In this document: one piece after another, positions 7,904 through 16,243 of the stretch
How the letters are laid out: the number at the start of each line of letters is the position of its first letter
Numbering within the stretch: the first letter of the stretch is position 1
NCBI RefSeq assembly: GCF_004028635.1
Contig: NZ_RQJW01000008.1
Coordinates: forward strand, 410,996 to 474,995
DNA: 64,000 nucleotides
Reading direction: 5' to 3'
Source of the DNA: Streptomyces cyaneus
GTDB taxonomy: Bacteria > Actinomycetota > Actinomycetes > Streptomycetales > Streptomycetaceae
Translations under genes and position numbers: made by a program
The notes under the pieces: generated by a model
Told to the model about the DNA's origin: nothing
The model's input: the letters and a program-made list of their open reading frames with translations, nothing else
Database searches by the model: none

Positions 7904-9253
7904 TCATCGTCCCGCAGGAACACGTGTACGGTCCTTCGATTGGCCATGATCGTCTCTTGCGGTACCGGGTCGTCCCGGCAGCTTGCGGCCCAGCGCCGCA
8001 CCGGCCAGGGCGACGGCGGCCAGCACGCTCAGCGGCAGCTCAGGGCCACGGCCCGGCCCCATGAGGGCGGTCGCTGCGGCCACGCCCAGCACCGGCCCGA
8101 GGTTCATCGCGGTCTGCTGCAGTCCGCCCGCCACCCCGGCCGACTCGACGGCGGCCTCGCGTACGACGACGTGGGTCGCCGCCACCATCACCGTGCCGAA
8201 CCCGGCCCCCACCAGGGCGAACGCGGCGCAGAGGGCCGGCGTGGCCGACGCGCGGGACAAGGCGAGGATCCCGAGCGCGAGGACCGCCATCGCCGCCACG
8301 CTCGTACGACGGGCCCCGGCCCGGCGCAGCAGCACCGCGCACGAGGCCGCCGCCGGCACCATCAGCACGGCCAGCGGCAGGCTGACCAGAGCGCTGCGGA
8401 ACGGGTCCAGGCCGAGCGTGCCCTGCATCAGGAACGTGGCCACGAACAGCGCCCCCGACAGCGCCGCCGACGCGGCCACCAGCATGCCGAGCGCCGAACC
8501 GACCGCCGCCGAGCCGATTACGTCGGGCGGCAGGAGAGGGCTCGCGGTACGGCGCTCGTGCCGGACGAAGGCGGCGCCGGTGAGCGTGGCGGTCGCGGCC
8601 GTCCAGGGCCACCCCGGCAGCGCGACGAGCGCGTGGACCAGGCAGGCGAGGGGCACCGCGAGCAGGAGGGCGCCGGGCACGTCGAGCCGGGCGGGGGAGG
8701 TGGTGCGCGGGGACCGCACGGCGAGGGCGAGACCGCCGAAGACGAGGGCGGGCACGACGTTCAGCAGGAAAACGGCCCGCCACCCCGGCCCCGCCACCAG
8801 CGCACCGCCAAGGACCGGCCCGGCAGCGGCCGCCACCCCGATCGCGGCGGTCCGTACGGCGATCGGCGTCCGCAGCCGGTCGGGCGGGTACGCGGCCCGC
8901 AGCATGCCCAGCGTGGCCGGCTGCAACAGCGCCCCGAACACGCCCTGCACCACCCGCAAGCCGATCACCCAGCCGACACCGGGCGCCAGCGCGATACCGG
9001 CCGACGCGGCCCCGAAGCCGAGCATGCCGATGCCGAAGACCCGATGGTGCCCGTACCGGTCCCCGAGCCGCCCGGCGAACACCAACAGGCTTGCCACCGC
9101 GATGAGATAACCGGTACTGGTCCACTGCACCTGCGCGAACGAGGCACCCAGGTCGCGTTGCAGAGTGGGCTGGGCGAGGGTCAGGACGGTCCCGTCGAGC
9201 GCGACGATCACGGCGCCGGCGACACTGCTCGCGAGAGTGAGGCGGGGGTTCAT
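7904..9253 (-). CDS. MFS drug/proton antiporter (DHA2-like)
   Basis: A 449-residue transporter with 13-14 hydrophobic helices, starting MNPRLTLASSVAGAVIVALDGTVLTLAQPTL, where the D-G-T-V-L-T-L-A segment is typical of DHA2 multidrug exporters. The loop motif GRLGDRYGHHRVFGIG (motif A) and VGLRVVQGVFGALLQPA-like motif C region are present. The ATG overlaps the stop of the TetR gene by 4 bp, so the exporter is translated with its regulator. It most likely exports a small toxic compound sensed by that TetR protein. Confidence 0.87.
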   Translation of the reverse strand: MNPRLTLASSVAGAVIVALDGTVLTLAQPTLQRDLGASFAQVQWTSTGYLIAVASLLVFAGRLGDRYGHHRVFGIGMLGFGAASAGIALAPGVGWVIGLRVVQGVFGALLQPATLGMLRAAYPPDRLRTPIAVRTAAIGVAAAAGPVLGGALVAGPGWRAVFLLNVVPALVFGGLALAVRSPRTTSPARLDVPGALLLAVPLACLVHALVALPGWPWTAATATLTGAAFVRHERRTASPLLPPDVIGSAAVGSALGMLVAASAALSGALFVATFLMQGTLGLDPFRSALVSLPLAVLMVPAAASCAVLLRRAGARRTSVAAMAVLALGILALSRASATPALCAAFALVGAGFGTVMVAATHVVVREAAVESAGVAGGLQQTAMNLGPVLGVAAATALMGPGRGPELPLSVLAAVALAGAALGRKLPGRPGTARDDHGQSKDRTRVPAGR

Positions 9254-9855
9254 TCGCCCTCCTGCCCGAGATGCGCGTCCAGGGTCGAGTGCAGGAGGGG
9301 TGCGAAGTCGTCGGACCCCGTGGCGAGTTGGAGGCTGCCCCAGCCCCACAGCTGGGCGATGCCGTGGAGGTTGGCCCACAATGCGCCCGCGACGAGCCGG
9401 GCGTCGGCGCCGGGGCGGGCCCGGGCGACCAGGTCCACCAGGCGGCCGAAGAGGGGGAGACTGGTGTCCCGTAGGCCCAAGTGGCCACTCTCCAACAGGT
9501 CGTGACGGAACATCAGCTCATACATGCCACGGTTGCTCAGCGCGAACTCCAGGTAGACACGCCCCAACGCGGTCAGCTCCGCCCGAGGGCTCGCCGTGTC
9601 GTCACCGGCGCCGGCAGCCGCCGTCGCCCTTTTCGCCAGCTCGTCGAAGCCGCGCCGTGCGATGGCCGAGAGCAGCTCCAGGTGAGTGGGGAAGTAGCGG
9701 CGTGGTGCGCCGTGCGAGACGCCGGCCCGGCGGGCGATCTCCCGCAGGGTGAGCGCCTGGGCCCCTTCCCGGGTCACCAGATCCACGCCCGCGTCGACCA
9801 GCCGGGCCCGCAGCCCCGTATCGGATTCCTGCCTGTCGGATTCCTGCATAGACAC
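9250..9855 (-). CDS. TetR-family transcriptional repressor
   Basis: A 201-residue protein with an N-terminal helix-turn-helix (LTLREIARRAGVSHGAPRRYFPTHLELLSAI, about residues 35-66) and a C-terminal domain of the WHG/TetR_C type. GTG at 9855 sits 8 nt after a TATCAT -10-like hexamer, so the mRNA may be leaderless. ATG at 9849 is the alternative start. Two palindromes TAGACAnTGTCTA flank the promoter, the near one overlapping the start codon itself, so autorepression plus control of the divergent PPOX gene is likely. Confidence 0.88.
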   Translation of the reverse strand: MSMQESDRQESDTGLRARLVDAGVDLVTREGAQALTLREIARRAGVSHGAPRRYFPTHLELLSAIARRGFDELAKRATAAAGAGDDTASPRAELTALGRVYLEFALSNRGMYELMFRHDLLESGHLGLRDTSLPLFGRLVDLVARARPGADARLVAGALWANLHGIAQLWGWGSLQLATGSDDFAPLLHSTLDAHLGQEGE

Positions 9856-9885
9856 TGTCTACCATGATAGAGTAGACAGTGTCTA
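9849..9885. promoter_or_regulatory. Tandem palindromic operators of the TetR regulator
   Basis: Two 13-bp palindromes, TAGACACTGTCTA (9849-9861) and TAGACAGTGTCTA (9873-9885), lie 24 bp apart centre to centre. Each is a perfect TAGACA/TGTCTA dyad around one central base, and the two are reverse complements of each other. They flank an AT-rich core containing TATCAT on the minus strand. Placement between the TetR gene and the divergent PPOX gene makes them its likely binding sites. Confidence 0.8.
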
Positions 9886-9935
9886 CGAGTGCCTGGGAGG
9901 GAATGCGCAGGCACTCCGGCAGGGTTGATCCGGGT

Positions 9936-10385
9936 ATGACTGAGGACGCCACCCAGAACGCACTGCTCGCACTGCTCTCCGAGGGTCACGGCGGGGTGCT
10001 GGTCACCCTCAAGCGCGACGGCCGGCCGCAGCTGTCGAACGTCAGCCACGCCTACTACCCCGACGAACAGATCATCCGCGTCTCCATCACCGACGACCGC
10101 GCCAAGACGCGCAATCTGCGCCGCGACCCCCGGGCGTCGTACCACGTCACGTCCCCCGACCGGTGGGCGTACGTCGTCGCCGAGGGCACGGCGGAGCTCT
10201 CGCCGGTCGCGAAGGATCCGTACGACGCCACGGTCGAGGAGCTCGTCCGTCTCTACCGGGACGTCCTGGGCGAGCACCCCGACTGGGAGGACTTCCGGAC
10301 CGCGATGGTCCGGGACGGGCGGCTGGTGCTGCGGTTGAACGTGGAACGGGCTTACGGGATTCCGAAGGGGGCCAACCGGGGGTGA
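9936..10385 (+). CDS. PPOX-class F420-dependent oxidoreductase/FMN-binding split-barrel protein
   Basis: A 149-residue split beta-barrel protein with GVLVTLKRDGRPQLSNVSHAYYP, then IIRVSITDDRAKTRNLRRDPRASYHVT, the usual pattern of Rv1155-like F420- or FMN-binding enzymes. The C-terminal LRLNVERAYG is also typical. Substrate unknown. ATG at 9936 fits the family start; ATG 9903 (GGGAGGG just upstream) or GTG 9879 would add up to 19 poorly conserved residues. It is transcribed divergently from TetR-MFS with both TetR palindromes upstream, so it is likely co-regulated with the exporter. Confidence 0.85.
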   Translation: MTEDATQNALLALLSEGHGGVLVTLKRDGRPQLSNVSHAYYPDEQIIRVSITDDRAKTRNLRRDPRASYHVTSPDRWAYVVAEGTAELSPVAKDPYDATVEELVRLYRDVLGEHPDWEDFRTAMVRDGRLVLRLNVERAYGIPKGANRG

Positions 10386-10414
10386 GTCTGGGGTGAGCCT
10401 GGGGTGAGCCGGGG
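10377..10414. repeat. Short imperfect tandem repeats after the PPOX gene
   Basis: Three near-copies of an 11-12 base unit based on TGGGGTGAGCC follow one another directly across the stop codon of the PPOX gene. No function is evident. The remaining 130 bp to the next gene hold an interrupted GTGAC/GTCAC dyad near 10440-10458 and no clear promoter. Confidence 0.45.
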
Positions 10415-10545
10415 TGCGCGTCCCTCGCGCCTCCGTATGTGACAGGTGATGCTGCGTCACTTCCCCTCCGTCCGACTAGGGTTGATCCACAACGAGCCGA
10501 GCGGAGACGCGGGCGCGCGGCGGGACGGACGGGGGAGTGGACGGC

Positions 10546-12663
10546 ATGATGGATCTGCTTTCGGTGGGCGCGATCAGTGCGGTCCTCACGACCGTCGGAA
10601 CGGGATTCCTGGGCGAAGCCGGCAAGTCGGCCTGGGTGACCGCGGGTGGACTGGTCCGTCGGATCGCCGGGCGCGAGGTGGCGGCGCCCACGACACCCGG
10701 CGAACGGGACGACGTGGCCCGGCTGCTGCACCAGCGCCTGCACGACGATCCCCAACTCGCCCGCTCCTGGCTCTCGTTCGCTCGCAGCGTGCCCGCCCCC
10801 GGCGTGGTCCAAGGACTTCTGCGTCCCTCGCTTCCCGCCGGCCCGCGCTACTTCACGGACCGGGAGCAGGCCCTGAAACTGCTGGACAAGGAAGCGACCC
10901 GCGCCTTCGACGGACGCCCGAGGCTGGCCCTCCTCCACGGTCCCGAAGGCATCGGCAGCAGCACGCTCGCCATCCACTGGGGCTGGCGGCAGATCGCCCG
11001 GTTCCCAGACGGGCAGCTGTACGTCGATCTGCGCACTCTCGGGCCCGAGGAGGCCGTCAGCCATGTGCTGCGCCAACTGGGGCTGCAACAGCAGGAGATA
11101 CCCCAGACCGCTCAGGGCCGCGCCGACCTGCTGCGGCGCTGTCTGGCCGACCGCCGGGTCCTCCTCGTGCTCGACCACGTCCGGTCCGTCGCGCAGATCG
11201 AACCGCTGCGCACTTCGGCGCCCGGAGTCTTCACCGTCGTCGTGGCTCGTCAGCCGCTCGTCGGCTTGGGTGCACTGTCCGTCCCGGTCGGGCCGTTGGC
11301 GAAGCGTGACGCCCTTGTGCTGCTGAAGCGTCTCCTGGACGAGTCCGTCGTCACCGCGGCCCGTGGCGTTCTGCCCGCCGTACTCGACCGTTGCGCCGGT
11401 TCTCCCTATGCCCTGCACGCCGCCGCGCTGCGTCTGCCGTCCCTGCCCGAGCACCCGGAGGTCCCCGCCGTGTCCGAGAGCGACGACCCGGTCCGTGCCG
11501 CCGCCGAGGACTCGTACCGCTCGCTGACACCTGGCGCCGCGCGTCTGTATCGCCTGGCCGGACTCCGGGACTGGCCCGCACTCGATGCCGCGGCGGCAGC
11601 GCGCGCCGCCGATGTCGACGAGACGGAGGCCGCCCGGCTCCTGGAGGAACTCGCCGAGGCGCTGCTCATCGAGCGCACGAGCAGCGGCCGCTACCGCTAC
11701 CGCCCTTCCGTCCGTGCGCACGCCGAACGTATGGCAGCCGAGGTCGACCGCATCCCGGCCTGCTCCGCGGCCGTCACCCGTGTGGTCGAGCGCTACCGGG
11801 CCCTGGCGGTCGGGGCGGCCCACTCGGCGCTGCCGAAGAGCTGGCGGGTCCCGCCGTCGACAGCCTCGTCGTTCACCTACCCCGATCACGGCGCGGCCGT
11901 CGCCGCCCTCGCTGCCGAGGCGCCGAGCCTGGTCCAGGCGATCCGCACGGCGGAGGAGTTCCACGACTGGGACACCGTCGTCGCGCTCGGCCAGGCCCTG
12001 TGGCCGCTCCAGCTCAAGGCCGGCCACCTCGACGTCGTACAGCCCGCGCTGGAGGCTGCGGCACGCATCGCCGACGAGCACTTCCCCGGCACCCGCACGG
12101 CCGGTGCCCTGCACTTCCAACTCGCCCACTGCCTCATGGAGTCGGGGCGCTGGGTGGACGCCGAGCGCGAGGCGCACGCCGCCGCACGCGAGGAACAGGC
12201 GGCCGGCCATGTACGCGGTCACGCCTCGGCGGTCGAGATCCTGGGCCTCCTGCGGCTGCGGCAGTGGCGGTTCGACGAGGCGTATGCCTGCTTCGAGGAC
12301 GCGTACGGCATCTACGACACCATTGGCCCCGACGATGTCGGCGCCGACGACCTCCCGCGCGCCCGGGCGCTGCTCGACCGCCACAGGGGGCATGCCCTGG
12401 GCCACCTCGGACGCCCGGACGAGGCCGTGGAGTACCTCGAACGCGCTCTGCGCTTCTTCCGAGGCGAGCGCGAGGGTGAGCGCGAGGCCTACAACCAGGC
12501 CCGTACGCTCACCGACCTGGCCGCATTCCACCTGGAGGCCGGCGCGCCCCGCACCGCGCTGCCGTTGATCGACGAGGCGCTCGGCCTGCTGGGCGAAGAG
12601 AACGCCGAGTACCACGTGGAACGGTTGCGTGAGCTGCGGGAGCGGTGCCTCACGCCGGAGTGA
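10546..12663 (+). CDS. STAND-type (NB-ARC-like) NTPase-TPR protein with degenerate Walker A
   Basis: A 705-residue protein. The N-terminus (1-45) holds a hydrophobic stretch, LLSVGAISAVLTTVGTGFLG. An NB-ARC-like module follows, with FTDREQALKLLDK before the P-loop. The P-loop reads GPEGIGSST (132-140), lacking the Lys of GxGK[ST]. Walker B is VLLVLDHV (205-212), with the second acidic residue replaced by His. The C-terminal third (about 400-690) is helical with TPR-like repeats. There is no SARP or HTH domain, unlike AfsR. ATP binding is likely weak or lost. It could be a scaffold or sensor; I cannot assign a role. ATG 10546 follows GGGGGAG at suitable spacing. Confidence 0.75.
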   Translation: MMDLLSVGAISAVLTTVGTGFLGEAGKSAWVTAGGLVRRIAGREVAAPTTPGERDDVARLLHQRLHDDPQLARSWLSFARSVPAPGVVQGLLRPSLPAGPRYFTDREQALKLLDKEATRAFDGRPRLALLHGPEGIGSSTLAIHWGWRQIARFPDGQLYVDLRTLGPEEAVSHVLRQLGLQQQEIPQTAQGRADLLRRCLADRRVLLVLDHVRSVAQIEPLRTSAPGVFTVVVARQPLVGLGALSVPVGPLAKRDALVLLKRLLDESVVTAARGVLPAVLDRCAGSPYALHAAALRLPSLPEHPEVPAVSESDDPVRAAAEDSYRSLTPGAARLYRLAGLRDWPALDAAAAARAADVDETEAARLLEELAEALLIERTSSGRYRYRPSVRAHAERMAAEVDRIPACSAAVTRVVERYRALAVGAAHSALPKSWRVPPSTASSFTYPDHGAAVAALAAEAPSLVQAIRTAEEFHDWDTVVALGQALWPLQLKAGHLDVVQPALEAAARIADEHFPGTRTAGALHFQLAHCLMESGRWVDAEREAHAAAREEQAAGHVRGHASAVEILGLLRLRQWRFDEAYACFEDAYGIYDTIGPDDVGADDLPRARALLDRHRGHALGHLGRPDEAVEYLERALRFFRGEREGEREAYNQARTLTDLAAFHLEAGAPRTALPLIDEALGLLGEENAEYHVERLRELRERCLTPE

Positions 12664-14398
12664 CGAGCACCGGGTGGGCGCTCCCACCCGTGCGGACCGT
12701 CAGCCCCTGCTCGAAAAGCTCCTCCGGTGACTTGCCCGCCCCCAGCCACGCGTGCAGGGCCGAGGCGTACACGGCCGGATCCGCGTCCGCCCCGGACCCC
12801 GACGCCAGCCGCAGCAGCACCCCGGCGCGGCTCCGGACGACGCAGGCCCCGGGCCCGGTGACGTACGCGGCGAGCGCGCAGTGCGGATGCCGGTCAAGGA
12901 CCTCCGCCGTCCAGCGCGCGGGGGACACGAAACGTGGGTCGTCAGCTGCTCCGTCCCGGAACACCATGTCGGCGAGGGCGAGTTGGTCCACCTCACGAGT
13001 GTCCTCGTGGACGGCCATGTGCGCCTCGCCGGTGCCGTACGGCGCCGGGTGCGGGCCCGCGTACCGGGTGACCGCGACCTCGCCGGAGCCCAGGAGCCGG
13101 GTGAGCACCCAGAGGGGCACGGTGTGCGCGGCGGGTTCGTACGGCGGCAGGGGCAGTGGTTCGAGGCGAGCGGGGCCGTCGGGCTCGGGGATGCCGATCA
13201 GGTCGTAGAACAGGCGCCGCAGGAGGGCCGCCGACTCGCCGGGTGCGGAGCTGATGAACTCGGCGGCTTCCGGCTGGAGGCGATGCCGATCGAGCAGGGA
13301 CTCGATCTGTGGGCGCAGGGGGAGTGCGGGGTCGAGGCGCGGTGCCGTGCGGACGAACGCGTGGACCGGGGCGTCGGGGGCGAGGCCGGTGAGAGGAGCC
13401 GCGCCCAGGAGAACCGGGATGCCGAGGGCGGCGGCGTAGTAGGTGACCGAGCCGTGGTCGCCGATCACGGCGTCGGCGGCGATCAGCGCCTGCCGCCAGC
13501 CCTCCAGGGGGTCGATCAGAGCCAGGCCCGCACGCCGGGCGCGGTCGAGCCAGGCACGGATCTGGCCGGGGCCGTGCCCGTGCCAGACGTTGGGGTGCAG
13601 CACGGCCGCGAGACGGTACTCGTCGGCCGGGAACTCCGAGGTCAGGCGGGGCAGGAGGGAAGGCAGTACGTCATCGTCGCCGCCGTCCCCGAACAGCGAC
13701 TCGGGGTTCCAGGTGGAGTTCAGGACGATCAGACGCCGGCCCCGGCCCACACCGAGGGCACGGCGGTAGCGCTCGCGGTACGGGCGGGCCGCCAGGATGC
13801 GGTCCCAGCACGGGTCCCCGGCGAGCACGGCCGTGTGCGCGGCCTCGGGGCAGACGGTGCGCAGCCGCTCGTACTGCTCGGGATGGGAGAGGACGAGCGC
13901 GTCGACGATCGGCTTGCCGGTCTCGTCGAGCAGCCACTCCGGTGACAGCCCGAAGACCGGATTTGACCCCGCTCGCGGCCCGCTGACCGTCGGGTGTCGG
14001 GTGTCGGGTGTCGCCAGCCTTTTAGTGTATCCGACCCCGTGCGACAAGACGGTCAATACGCCGGAAACTGCCCGGAGTTGACCGCCGAAGCTCGCTGACA
14101 CCGCCAATGCGACCGGAGTCGCGATCGCCTGCTCCCAGGCCAGTACGGGCACCCCTGTGTCTGCCAGCAGATCCGCGACTCCGGCCCGGAAGGCCGACGA
14201 TCCCGGGCAGGTGACGAGCAGCTGCACCCGGAGGTCGTCGTGAAAGAGGGGGATGACGTCCAGCAGCCGGGTGGCCGAGGTCACGTTGTGGACGACGAGG
14301 AGCACCTTGCGGGTCTTCCCCCGCGTGGCCCACCGCGCCGCGTCGTCCCCGACCGGCACCCGTATCCACCCGGCCCCCCTGTCCTGGGACCCCACCAC
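12650..14398 (-). CDS. Putative GT-B protein resembling CDP-glycerol glycerophosphotransferases
   Basis: A 582-residue soluble protein with no clear assignment. The first half (VLLVVHNVTSATRLLDVIPLF) looks like a Rossmann half of a GT-B fold. The central segment LIAADAVIGDHGSVTYYAAAL and the following GIPVLL strongly resemble the nucleotide-binding motif of TagB/TagF-type polyol-phosphate transferases (D-x-x-S/G-S-x-x-x-E/Y). Reported relatives in Streptomyces are usually called hypothetical. A role in attaching polyol-phosphate to a surface polymer is an inference. The chosen GTG at 14398 has a GAGAGGCGG tract upstream; GTG or ATG starts further upstream give an Arg-rich extension. Its 3' end overlaps the STAND gene by 14 bp. 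Confidence 0.6.
   Translation of the reverse strand: MVGSQDRGAGWIRVPVGDDAARWATRGKTRKVLLVVHNVTSATRLLDVIPLFHDDLRVQLLVTCPGSSAFRAGVADLLADTGVPVLAWEQAIATPVALAVSASFGGQLRAVSGVLTVLSHGVGYTKRLATPDTRHPTVSGPRAGSNPVFGLSPEWLLDETGKPIVDALVLSHPEQYERLRTVCPEAAHTAVLAGDPCWDRILAARPYRERYRRALGVGRGRRLIVLNSTWNPESLFGDGGDDDVLPSLLPRLTSEFPADEYRLAAVLHPNVWHGHGPGQIRAWLDRARRAGLALIDPLEGWRQALIAADAVIGDHGSVTYYAAALGIPVLLGAAPLTGLAPDAPVHAFVRTAPRLDPALPLRPQIESLLDRHRLQPEAAEFISSAPGESAALLRRLFYDLIGIPEPDGPARLEPLPLPPYEPAAHTVPLWVLTRLLGSGEVAVTRYAGPHPAPYGTGEAHMAVHEDTREVDQLALADMVFRDGAADDPRFVSPARWTAEVLDRHPHCALAAYVTGPGACVVRSRAGVLLRLASGSGADADPAVYASALHAWLGAGKSPEELFEQGLTVRTGGSAHPVLVTPA
13991..14011. repeat. Three tandem copies of a 7-bp unit inside a coding region
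   Basis: CGGGTGT is repeated three times exactly. It lies inside the CDP-glycerol-transferase-like gene and encodes the TPDTRHPT stretch. Because the unit is not a multiple of three, gain or loss of one copy would shift the frame. Confidence 0.7.
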
Positions 14399-14630
14399 GT
14401 GCCGTCCGCCTCTCGTCCCCGATCGAGTGATCGGGCAACGATAGTCAACACCCACTCCGCGCGCACCGCCCGCCCCTGGCCGGTGGCGACCTGCAACCAC
14501 CACCGCTGCGGCTCAATACACCTAGGACCCGGGGTGCAGGACCTGCGACCGATGGTCCCGGCGCATGCGAACTGCCTACGCTACCGAGCGGATCACCCAT
14601 TGATCAGGACGCCCACAGGGAGAGTCGACC

Positions 14631-15041
14631 ATGCCGGTCAACGGCCGCAGCCACATCCGTATCGCCCGCCCGTCCCGCGACCTCGTCGCGGCGGAGCGCT
14701 TCTGGGGTGAGGGGCTCGGGCTCGGCGTCGTATGGCGGGCGGTGGGGGGCTCGGAGCCCGGCGAGCACGACCTGTTGATGCTCGGCTGGCCGGACGCAGA
14801 CTGGCACCTGGAACTCGTCCACGAGCCCGCCCACCCCGTCGAGCCCCGGCCGACCGAGGAGGACCTCCTCGTCATCTACGTCGACGGTCCCGTTCCGGAC
14901 GACCTGGTGGCCCGGCTGGAGGAACACGGCGGCAAGCGGGTCCCCTCTCCCAATCCCTACTGGAACGAGTGGGGCGTCACGATCGAGGACCCGGACGGGT
15001 ACCGGCTGGTGCTGTGTCGGAGGGGTTGGTCCAACGCCTAG
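14631..15041 (+). CDS. VOC-family (glyoxalase/dioxygenase-like) protein
   Basis: A 136-residue single vicinal-oxygen-chelate domain pair: HIRIARPSRDLVAAERFWGEGLGL, then HLELVH in the middle and VTIEDPDGYRLVLC at the end, giving candidate metal ligands His8, the HLELVH histidine and Glu near the DPDGYRLVL strand. Such proteins include glyoxalases, resistance proteins and many of unknown substrate. The ATG follows GGGAGAG. The gene end overlaps the 3' end of the convergent glycosyltransferase gene by 65 bp. Confidence 0.85.
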   Translation: MPVNGRSHIRIARPSRDLVAAERFWGEGLGLGVVWRAVGGSEPGEHDLLMLGWPDADWHLELVHEPAHPVEPRPTEEDLLVIYVDGPVPDDLVARLEEHGGKRVPSPNPYWNEWGVTIEDPDGYRLVLCRRGWSNA

Positions 15042-16164
15042 CGGGCGTCGGGTTCGCGGACGCCTCCTTCACCCAGGCCTCCAGGCACATCGCGAACTCG
15101 GTCGCCCGGTCGGCCCAGTTGAGGTCGGAGAGCGCTGCCACCCAGCCGCGCGTGGCCGCGCGTCGGCGCATCTCCGGGTCGGCGCGCAGCCGCCGTACGG
15201 CCTCTGCCGCCGTGGCCGGATCCTCGTACGGTACGACGAGACCGCAGCCGTAGCGCTCGACCAGGTCGGCCGCGAGGGGGGTGGGTGTGGTGATGACGGG
15301 GACGCCGTGGGCCATGTACTCCACCGCCTTGGTGGGCCGTGAATGGCGGTAGTTGGGCTGGTCGTGCAGGAGGGAGAGGCCGGCCAGGGCGCCGGAGAGC
15401 AGGCCCAGGGCGCGGTCGTTGGGCAGGTACCCGTGCCAGCGCAGCACGCCGTCCCGGTCGGCCTCGGTGAGCGCGCCCCGTACCTCGGGGTCCGCCGCGC
15501 CGATGACCTCGACGTGGACGTCCGGTCCCAGCAGCCGTGCCGTCTCGATGAGCTCCAGCGTGCCCCGCGCCCGCGACAGTTGCCCGAGGTAGACGACCCG
15601 GTCGTCGCCCGGCGGCTCGGGTGGCTCGGGCGGCACCGTCGTGAGGTTCGCCACGACGGGATGCGGGCGGTGGAAGCGGTGCTGGTAGGCGTCCTCGGCG
15701 AGCAGGAGCCGCAGGTGCCGCTCCGCCAGCCGTTCCGCCGCCCGCACGGCCACCCGTAGCGGCGGCCGCAGCGGCCTCGGCACCCAGCGCTTCATCACCA
15801 GCGCCGCCGCGGTGTCCTCGTGCACGTCCCACACGGTGACGGGAGCACGTCCCTCGCGCCGCCAACGGCGCAGCGTGCCGGGCAGGGCCAGCAGCAACTC
15901 TGGGTCGTGCAGCAGCACCACGTCCACGGTCGGCCCGCGCTCGGCCAGCAGCGCGCGGGCCGCGCGGAGCGCCACCCGGCGGTCCCGGCCGGCGGCCCGG
16001 GGCAGATCCACGCCCTCGACGTACGGCCGCGGTGCCACCTCCCGTGCCGCGAACGGAGCGGCGTACACGACGCGGTGGCCGCGCTGCCGCAGGGCGGCGA
16101 TCTCCCGGTGCAGGATCCGCGCGTCCTCGGGGTGATGGACGACGGTGACGACGAGTATCCGCAT
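14977..16164 (-). CDS. Glycosyltransferase family 4 protein
   Basis: A 395-residue GT-B protein. The N-terminal half has MRILVVTVVHHPEDARILHREIAAL, then VVLLHDPELLLALP and WDVHED. The C-terminal half has VVYLGQLSRARGTLELIETA and RPTKAVEYMAHGVPVITTP, the E-x7-E-like donor site region of GT4 enzymes. It transfers an activated sugar to a growing glycan, probably at the cytoplasmic face. It is the last gene of the leftward half of the glycan locus, 79 bp after the UDP-ManNAc dehydrogenase gene. Confidence 0.85.
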   Translation of the reverse strand: MRILVVTVVHHPEDARILHREIAALRQRGHRVVYAAPFAAREVAPRPYVEGVDLPRAAGRDRRVALRAARALLAERGPTVDVVLLHDPELLLALPGTLRRWRREGRAPVTVWDVHEDTAAALVMKRWVPRPLRPPLRVAVRAAERLAERHLRLLLAEDAYQHRFHRPHPVVANLTTVPPEPPEPPGDDRVVYLGQLSRARGTLELIETARLLGPDVHVEVIGAADPEVRGALTEADRDGVLRWHGYLPNDRALGLLSGALAGLSLLHDQPNYRHSRPTKAVEYMAHGVPVITTPTPLAADLVERYGCGLVVPYEDPATAAEAVRRLRADPEMRRRAATRGWVAALSDLNWADRATEFAMCLEAWVKEASANPTPARRWTNPSDTAPAGTRPGPRS

Positions 16165-16243
16165 CAGCGCACCTTTCGAAGTGGCCCGAGGTAGACAGCC
16201 GGAGACGACTGCGCGAACCCGACTGCCCTGAGGGCCAGGCCGG

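Noticed and set aside
10440..10458. GTGAC/GTCAC dyad before the STAND gene as an operator
   Set aside because: The arms are only 5 bp and the spacing is long. Such dyads occur by chance in this GC range.
10147..12687. An 846-residue minus-strand frame opposite the STAND gene
   Set aside because: It is antisense, has no domain motifs and has the Gly/Arg/Gln composition of a high-GC shadow.
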